Of a DNA stretch of 64,000 bases, positions 58,888 to 64,000 are shown piece by piece; the stretch's first letter is position 1, and every line of letters starts with the position of its first letter. The stretch comes from Gemmatimonadaceae bacterium (GTDB taxonomy: Bacteria; Gemmatimonadota; Gemmatimonadetes; Gemmatimonadales; Gemmatimonadaceae). Made by a program: the position numbers and the translations under genes. The DNA lies in the NCBI GenBank assembly GCA_030835125.1, contig JAUQWM010000045.1, positions 62,001 through 126,000 on the forward strand, given 5' to 3'. The notes under the pieces are model-generated. The model was not told the origin of the DNA and ran no database searches. It worked only from the letters and a program-made list of their open reading frames with translations.

Positions 58888-60302
58888 CGAAGTCCCCCAT
58901 CCTCAGACGTGATTCTCGGCCGGATGCGCATGAGCTGCATCAGCCACTCCAGGGTCGGCGCGGTGTTGCGGTCGAAGAACACCCGTCCGTCGATCAGGGT
59001 CATGTCGACCCGCGACGCCGGGGCAAACGGGTGCCCGTTGAAGATCGCGATATCGGCATCCTTGCCGACGTCGATCGACCCGGTCTGCTTCTCGATGCCC
59101 ATCTGGATGGCCGCGTTGAGCGTGATCATCCGCAGGGCGGTCTCCTCGGAGGCGCCGCCGAAGCGCATGGCCTTGGCCGCTTCCTGGTACAGGCGACGGG
59201 CGCGTTCGTCGGAGTCGGAGTTGATGGTGACGTTGACGCCGCGCTCGGCCATCAGCGCCGCGTTGTGCGGGATGGCGTCCCACGCCTCGAGCTTGTAGCC
59301 CCACATGTCGGCGAAGGTGGACGCGGTGGCGCCCGCCGCCGCCAGCTCGTCGGCCAGCTTGTAGCCCTCGAGGATGTGCGTGAAGTTCGGCTTGAACCCG
59401 AACTCCTTGGAGATCCGCAGGGCCATCAGGATCTCGTCGGCCCGGTAGGAGTGCCAGTACACCAGCCGCTTGCCCTGCATGACCTCGACCAGCGCGTCCT
59501 TCTCGAGGTCCTTGCGCGGGGCGATCGGCGCCGGGCCGCGCGTGCGGGCGCTGGCCTTGTCCCACGCCGCCTTCGTCGTGGCGTAGGCGTCCCACTCCCG
59601 CTGGTACTCCTGGGCGCCGATGAACGACTCGCGGAGCAGGTCCTCGACGCCCTGGCGGGAGCGGGGATACCGGGTCGACTGGGCATTGGACGTCCGGCGC
59701 ACGTTCTCGCCTAACGCGAACTTGATGCCCGGCGGGGCGCCGGCGAACTTCAGGCTGTCGACCGGGAGGCCGAAGCGCAGCTTGATGATCGCGTTCTGGC
59801 CGCCGATCGTGTTGGCCGAGCCGTGGAGGATGTTCACCGTCGTGGTGCCGCCGGCCAGCTGGCGGTACAGCGAGATGCCGTCCTGGCGCAGCACGTCCTC
59901 CATCCGCACCTCGGCGGTGACGGACTGCGAGCCCTCGTTGATCCCCTCGTTGGCGCTGTGCGAGTGCGCATCGATGATGCCCGGCGTCACCCACTTGCCG
60001 CGGCCGTCGATGACCTGCGCGCCGGCCGGGACGGTCACGTTGGCCCCGATCTCGGCGATCTTGCCGTTCCGGATCAGGATCGTGCCGCCCATGATGTTGC
60101 CGTGGCTCGCCGTCATGATGTTGGCGTTGGTGATCGCGACGAGCGTCCCGGCCGCGGGCGCGGGCAGCGCCAGCGGCTCGGCCGCGCCGGCCTGACCCGC
60201 CGCCGGTGCGGCCTGGGCCTGCAGGGTCACGCTGGCGGCGGCCAGCGCAATCGCGTGGCGCCCGGCCAGCGCGAGGTGCCTCGTGAAGTTCGGAATGGTC
60301 AT
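58884..60302 (-). CDS. Metal-dependent amidohydrolase, active-site intact
   Basis: The 472-residue exported protein (ALAAASVTLQAQAAPAAG near the N-terminus) has the metal motif His-Ser-His at PGIIDAHSHSANEG, later candidate ligands in YWHSYRADE and THILEGYK, and a C-terminal DSDERARRLYQEA carrying the expected Asp. The normal amidohydrolase flanking sandwich is present at both ends (AIFNGHPFAPASRVD). It alone of the three tandem copies keeps the metal site. It starts with no gap after the preceding gene (TAA at 60303-60305 then ATG 60302) and overlaps the next by 4 nt. Substrate unknown; imidazolonepropionase- or prolidase-like peptides have been suggested for relatives. Confidence 0.85.
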   Translation of the reverse strand: MTIPNFTRHLALAGRHAIALAAASVTLQAQAAPAAGQAGAAEPLALPAPAAGTLVAITNANIMTASHGNIMGGTILIRNGKIAEIGANVTVPAGAQVIDGRGKWVTPGIIDAHSHSANEGINEGSQSVTAEVRMEDVLRQDGISLYRQLAGGTTTVNILHGSANTIGGQNAIIKLRFGLPVDSLKFAGAPPGIKFALGENVRRTSNAQSTRYPRSRQGVEDLLRESFIGAQEYQREWDAYATTKAAWDKASARTRGPAPIAPRKDLEKDALVEVMQGKRLVYWHSYRADEILMALRISKEFGFKPNFTHILEGYKLADELAAAGATASTFADMWGYKLEAWDAIPHNAALMAERGVNVTINSDSDERARRLYQEAAKAMRFGGASEETALRMITLNAAIQMGIEKQTGSIDVGKDADIAIFNGHPFAPASRVDMTLIDGRVFFDRNTAPTLEWLMQLMRIRPRITSEDGGLR

Positions 60303-61721
60303 TTACTCCTCCCGCATCTGCGGTGGGTTGCCCGCGCGTCCTCCGCGGCCGCCCCGGCCAGCGGCCGGCGCGGGAACGACATCGTACTGCAGTCCGTCGA
60401 CGTACATGCCCTCGAGGCGACTGCCCGGTGTCAGGGCCTCACCCTGCATGACGAGCAGGTTGGCGATCTTCCCGGCCTCGATGCTGCCCAGCTGCGCGTC
60501 CACCCCCGCGGCTTCCGCGGCGCGGATCGTCAGCGCCTCGACCGCGACCTGCCGGGGGAGGCCGGCGGTGATCGCCTTGCGCACGTTCTCCATGAACTGG
60601 TTCGCGGCCAGTCCGCCCGACGCGAGCGCGAACTTGACGCCGGCCGTGTTGAGCGCGGCGGCGTTCCCCTCGATGGCCTTCGTGGCCGCGGCGATGCGCG
60701 TCGCGCTGTCGGACGGGTCGCGCCGCGTGGCGTACTGGTATTGCCATCCGGTGGTCTGGGATGGCTGCGGAAAGTCCACCGTCACGATCGGTGGACGGGC
60801 CGCCTTGAGCGCGCTGATCGCGCGGAAGCCCTCCACGGCGCCGACGATGGTGAGCTTGATCCCGAACTCCTTGCCGAGCGCCAGCGCGCGGAGGATCTCG
60901 TTCTCCGCATTCGCGGCGACGAACGCGGGGACGTCGCCCTTGACCACCGGGACCAGCGCCTCGAGCTCCGCGTTATGCGCGGTGCGTGGCATCCCGCGCG
61001 GATTCGCCTTGTAGCGTTCCATCAGCGCCGCATGCCGCTGCGCGTCGTAGAAGGCCTGCCGCTGGTACGCGATCACGCCGAGCAGGTTGCTCGGGTAGTC
61101 CCCCGGCACCGTCTGGTAGCCGACGTGCAGGGCGACCGGAGTCTTCACGATCCAGCGCGCCGCAGTGTCGTCGCGCATGGGCACGAGTGCCGACAGTCCG
61201 CGGAACAGGCCGCGCGACGGTGCGACGAGCACCGCACCGATCCCCTGGTCGCGCGCCGAGCGCGCGTCCGCGGGGGCGATTCGCAGTTCCTCGGCGATGA
61301 TGCGGTCGGGCTCGAGACCCACGACGCGCTCCTCGGTCGTGACCTCGGGCTCCTGACCCGGCAGGAGAAACGGCGCCGGCGCGGCACCGCGCCCGCCGGC
61401 CCGACCGGCCGCGGGCTGCGGAAGGCCCATCGACGAGGTGAGGTCGATGAAGGCCGGATAGATCGTCTTGCCGGAGAGGTCCACGACCGCGGCATCCGCG
61501 GGTGGCGTGATGGTGGCGCCGACGGCCTCGATGACGCCGTTCCGGATGACGATGGTGCCGCGGTCGATCGTGCCCTTGGTGACGGTCTCGATTCGCGCGT
61601 TGGTCAGCGCCCACACGCCCGTCATGTTGTCGCGCGAGTTACTCTGCGCTCCAGCGACGGCGTGGGAGAGGACCAGCGCGACGACCGGAACCACCACGCG
61701 GTGAAGCGGTGTTCGTCGCAT
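60303..61721 (-). CDS. Amidohydrolase family protein, metal site degenerate
   Basis: The 472-residue exported protein (VVVPVVALVLSHAVAGAQ) is clearly homologous to the two downstream copies over the N-terminal sandwich (LTNARIETVTKGTIDRGTIV) and the C-terminus (EAGKIANLLVMQGEA). At the His-x-His position it reads YPAFIDLTSSMG, and the later Asp region reads ALASGGLAANQF, so it should not bind metals. A Gly/Arg-rich loop (AAGRAGGRGAAPAP) interrupts the barrel and the tail is Gly-rich. It is first in the three-gene operon, which is bracketed by two heptad hairpins. Confidence 0.8.
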   Translation of the reverse strand: MRRTPLHRVVVPVVALVLSHAVAGAQSNSRDNMTGVWALTNARIETVTKGTIDRGTIVIRNGVIEAVGATITPPADAAVVDLSGKTIYPAFIDLTSSMGLPQPAAGRAGGRGAAPAPFLLPGQEPEVTTEERVVGLEPDRIIAEELRIAPADARSARDQGIGAVLVAPSRGLFRGLSALVPMRDDTAARWIVKTPVALHVGYQTVPGDYPSNLLGVIAYQRQAFYDAQRHAALMERYKANPRGMPRTAHNAELEALVPVVKGDVPAFVAANAENEILRALALGKEFGIKLTIVGAVEGFRAISALKAARPPIVTVDFPQPSQTTGWQYQYATRRDPSDSATRIAAATKAIEGNAAALNTAGVKFALASGGLAANQFMENVRKAITAGLPRQVAVEALTIRAAEAAGVDAQLGSIEAGKIANLLVMQGEALTPGSRLEGMYVDGLQYDVVPAPAAGRGGRGGRAGNPPQMREE

Positions 61722-61853
61722 GCAGGGACTCCAACTGGGGAAGGAAGGTCCGGCGTGGATCAGCAGGCGAGCTTACCAGTGACGCAGGGACGGTGCAAGC
61801 CATCTGGCAGCCCTTCAACGGGATAAGTACGGGCAGGGGCGGCTGAACGCTCT

Positions 61854-61955
61854 ACATCAGGCAACAGGCATCAGGCATCAGGCATCAGGGGCCGCCGGCC
61901 TCAACCGCTTTTCCTCATTCCCCCCGATGCCTGATGCCTGATGCCCGATGCCTGA
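61854..61955. repeat. Second heptad-repeat hairpin, upstream of the amidohydrolase operon
   Basis: Five 7-bp units ending at 61888 (ACATCAG, GCAACAG, then GCATCAG three times) and four complementary units at 61925-61952 (CGATGCC, TGATGCC, TGATGCC, CGATGCC) form an inverted repeat around a 36-nt centre. The unit is the same as in the hairpin at 57421-57541. This repeat occupies much of the 318-nt gap (61722-62039) between the amidohydrolase operon and nhaA; the rest of the gap holds no gene. Confidence 0.75.
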
Positions 61956-62039
61956 CCCTCTGTAACCCCTTGTCGGCATTGCGATTATGGGAATGATGTT
62001 GAATCGTGGAAAACTCCGCCAACACTCCTTCAACACCAT

Positions 62040-63374
62040 GTGGACATGATGGCCAGCAACGCAGGCAGCTCGAAAACGGCGCCGTTCGCGGACTTCGCGG
62101 AACGCGGTGTACTCGCCGGCCTTCTGCTCATGGCCTGCACCGTCATCGCGCTGGCGTGGGCCAATTCGCCGTGGGCGGACTCGTACTTCCACCTGTGGGA
62201 GATCGAGCTGTCCGTTGGACTGGCCTCCCGGCCGGTCAGTGGCTCGCTGCACCACTGGATCAACGACGGCCTCATGGCCGTGTTCTTCCTGCTCGTCGGG
62301 CTGGAAATCAAGCGGGAGCTGCTGGTTGGGGAGCTGTCGTCTCCGCGACATGCGGCGCTGCCGATCGCGGCGGCGATCGGCGGGATGGTGGTACCGGCCA
62401 CGCTCTATGCGCTGACAAACCTTGGAGGTGAAGGGGCCGCCGGCTGGGGGATCCCCATGGCCACCGACATCGCCTTCGCGCTCGGTGTGCTGACCCTGCT
62501 CGGTTCGCGCGTTCCCACGTCCCTCAAGGTGTTCCTGACGGCGCTCGCGATCGTCGACGACATGGGCGCGGTGCTCGTGATCGCCCTCTTCTACACGTCG
62601 TCCATTTCCCTGGGGGCACTGGCCCTGGCGGGCGGCACGCTGCTCGTGCTGGTCGCGCTCAACCGCCTCGGGGTTCGCGCGCTCTTCCCCTACCTGCTGG
62701 CCGGCCTGGTGCTCTGGGGAGCGCTGCTCTCCTCCGGAATCCACGCCACCATTGCCGGCGTCCTGCTTGCGCTGGCCATCCCCTCGCGGACGCGCATCAA
62801 CGCCCTCGAGTACTCGACCGCGGCCCGGTCGCTGCTCGACGACTTCGATCGGTCCGAGACCGGTGACCTGCAGGTGATCACCAGCAAGGGACAGCAGGAA
62901 GCGCTCTACGCGATGGACATGGTCAGCTCCGGAGCGCAGGCGCCGCTCCTGCGGCTGGAGCAATACCTCCATGGTCCGGTCAGTTTCCTCATCATGCCGC
63001 TCTTCGCGCTGGCCAACGCGGGCGTCGACCTGACCGGGGTGACGGGCGTGATGGCCGAGCGCATAACGCTCGGGATCATCCTCGGCCTGGTGGTCGGGAA
63101 GCCGCTTGGCGTGATGCTGTTCAGCTTCCTCGCCGTGCGCGCCGGTGCGGCGAGCCTGCCGGAGGGTGTGGACTGGAGGGCGTTGCATGGCGCGGCGTGG
63201 CTCGCCGGCATCGGCTTCACGATGTCGCTGTTCGTCGGGAGCCTCGCCTTCGGGGAGGGCGCTCACCTGACCCAGGCCAAGGTGGGCATCCTCCTCGGCT
63301 CCCTGGTGGCGGGGGTCGTGGGATGGCGACTCGTCTCCCGTGCGGCGCGCGCGAGGACCGGTCCCCGGCCCTGA
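62040..63374 (+). CDS. nhaA: Na+/H+ antiporter NhaA
   Basis: This is a 444-residue polytopic antiporter with NhaA family landmarks: GLMAVFFLLVGLEIKRELLVGEL in pieces, PMATDIAFALGV (Asp 143) and AIVDDMGAV with the paired transport Asp residues at 173-174, and near the end AWLAGIGFTMSLFVGSLAF. It exports Na+ in exchange for protons. GTG 62040 gives the longest form; the in-frame ATG 62046 is an alternative start. It is monocistronic and divergent from the amidohydrolase operon. The central loop (residues about 260-300) is charged, as usual. Confidence 0.9.
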   Translation: MDMMASNAGSSKTAPFADFAERGVLAGLLLMACTVIALAWANSPWADSYFHLWEIELSVGLASRPVSGSLHHWINDGLMAVFFLLVGLEIKRELLVGELSSPRHAALPIAAAIGGMVVPATLYALTNLGGEGAAGWGIPMATDIAFALGVLTLLGSRVPTSLKVFLTALAIVDDMGAVLVIALFYTSSISLGALALAGGTLLVLVALNRLGVRALFPYLLAGLVLWGALLSSGIHATIAGVLLALAIPSRTRINALEYSTAARSLLDDFDRSETGDLQVITSKGQQEALYAMDMVSSGAQAPLLRLEQYLHGPVSFLIMPLFALANAGVDLTGVTGVMAERITLGIILGLVVGKPLGVMLFSFLAVRAGAASLPEGVDWRALHGAAWLAGIGFTMSLFVGSLAFGEGAHLTQAKVGILLGSLVAGVVGWRLVSRAARARTGPRP

Positions 63375-63483
63375 GTCCCGCCCAACGTCGCGGGTGCGGA
63401 CGGCGTTCCCCGGTTGCATGTTCCCTCCGCGCCGCGGCCCGCGTGGTCGCGGCGGTGAGCGTCCCCACCACCATACAGACGTC

Positions 63484-64000
63484 ATGCGCCAGTTCCCCGC
63501 CCTCAGGTCGAGTGTCGCCGCCGGCTTCCTCGTCGCGCTCCTCCCCGCCGCGTCCCCAGCCCAGGCACCCGGCGCCTTCGACCGGCTTCCGTTCCGCTCG
63601 GTCGGCCCCGCCGTCCATGGCGGCCGCCTGCACGACGTCGAGGCCGTCCCGAACGACGCGGCTACGGTGTACGTGGTGGGCGCCAGCAGCGGCGTATGGA
63701 AGTCGACCAACCGCGGCATCACCTGGGAGTCGATCTTCGATGACCAGCCGGTGAGCACGGGGGGCGACCTGGCCATCTTCCCGGGGAACACCAGCATCCT
63801 CTGGTTAGGCACGGGCGAGCAGAACAACCGGCAGAGCTCGTCGTGGGGCAACGGCATGTACAAGTCGCTCGACGCCGGGAAGACCTGGACCCACATCGGG
63901 CTCGAGGGCACGGCGGCGATCGCGAAGGTCCGGCTGCACCCGACCGACGCGAACGTGGCGTACGCGGCGGCGGCGGGGAACCTGTGGAAGGCGGGACCCG
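63484..64000 (+). CDS. Sortilin/BNR-propeller exported protein (3' partial)
   Basis: Starts at ATG 63484 with a signal peptide (AAGFLVALLPAASPAQA) and runs open to the window edge, 172 codons so far. Asp-box repeats are visible (WKSTNRGITW, YKSLDAGKTW), and PFRSVGPAVHGGRL matches the N-terminal start of the propeller protein at 32012-35257, so this is a paralogue. The rest lies outside the window. Confidence 0.85.
   Translation, partial: MRQFPALRSSVAAGFLVALLPAASPAQAPGAFDRLPFRSVGPAVHGGRLHDVEAVPNDAATVYVVGASSGVWKSTNRGITWESIFDDQPVSTGGDLAIFPGNTSILWLGTGEQNNRQSSSWGNGMYKSLDAGKTWTHIGLEGTAAIAKVRLHPTDANVAYAAAAGNLWKAGP

Noticed and set aside
57592-61826. Plus-strand frames of 422 and 667 codons over the amidohydrolases.
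   Set aside because: Translations are Arg/Asp/His-rich with no fold signature; the minus strand encodes three clear homologues with proper junctions.
61878-63911. A 677-codon minus-strand frame over nhaA and the second BNR gene.
   Set aside because: It spans two confident plus-strand genes and an inverted repeat, and reads as charged low-complexity sequence.

Overview
The window looks like chromosomal DNA from a Gemmatimonadota bacterium (or a close relative). This is inferred from gene content, not from a marker gene: high GC, two sortilin/BNR-propeller proteins, a PadR plus ADOP-type permease pair, a tandem amidohydrolase operon, a plug-only TonB-like protein with a carboxypeptidase-regulatory domain, and many GTG/TTG starts with 4-nt stop/start overlaps. 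No rRNA, tRNA, CRISPR array or insertion sequence was seen.

Bases 1-27893 are a surface-glycan locus built of alternating-strand modules. In order they are: a GT-C-like membrane protein cut by the left edge; a minus block (glycosyltransferase, GMC oxidoreductase, Gfo/Idh/MocA-like protein); a plus block (SGNH membrane protein, MBOAT-SGNH fusion, GT-C-like protein, Gfo/Idh/MocA oxidoreductase); a minus block (acyl-CoA dehydrogenase-like flavoprotein, acyl carrier protein, amino-acid-adenylating ligase); a long plus block for a nonulosonic (sialic-like) acid (SDR, CMP-sugar synthetase, NeuB-like synthase, GT32, GT-B transferase, flippase-like protein, second CMP-sugar synthetase); a minus GT9; and a plus block (GT2, GT4, methyltransferase, membrane protein). 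The ligase, carrier, MBOAT and SGNH genes together supply every functional class of the Dlt D-alanylation system, with an added carrier-acyl dehydrogenase like that of pyrrole-2-carboxyl biosynthesis. The proposal is carrier-dependent decoration of a nonulosonate-containing glycan with an oxidised aminoacyl group. It is the most interesting hypothesis in the window.

Bases 27894-28460 hold no supportable gene and look like a decayed junction. From about 28.4 kb to the right edge the genes look housekeeping or envelope-related: membrane protein, TonB-plug protein, BNR propeller protein, lipoproteins, a TPR-like protein, a Phd-type antitoxin followed by a broken PIN toxin, a BtuF-like binding protein, CtaG plus a SCO-PCuAC fusion (copper delivery to cytochrome oxidase), an Ig-like lipoprotein, an outer-membrane barrel candidate, an M20 peptidase, a DUF998 protein, PadR/ADOP, a DMT transporter, an FMN-protein/ApbE/RnfD-like flavin electron-transfer operon, an HNH nuclease, three amidohydrolases, NhaA, and a second BNR propeller protein cut by the right edge.

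A second unusual signal is a set of 7-bp-period repeat arrays with differing unit sequences, seen only between about 36 and 62 kb. They abut start or stop codons, and at two places form long inverted-repeat hairpins that bracket the amidohydrolase operon.
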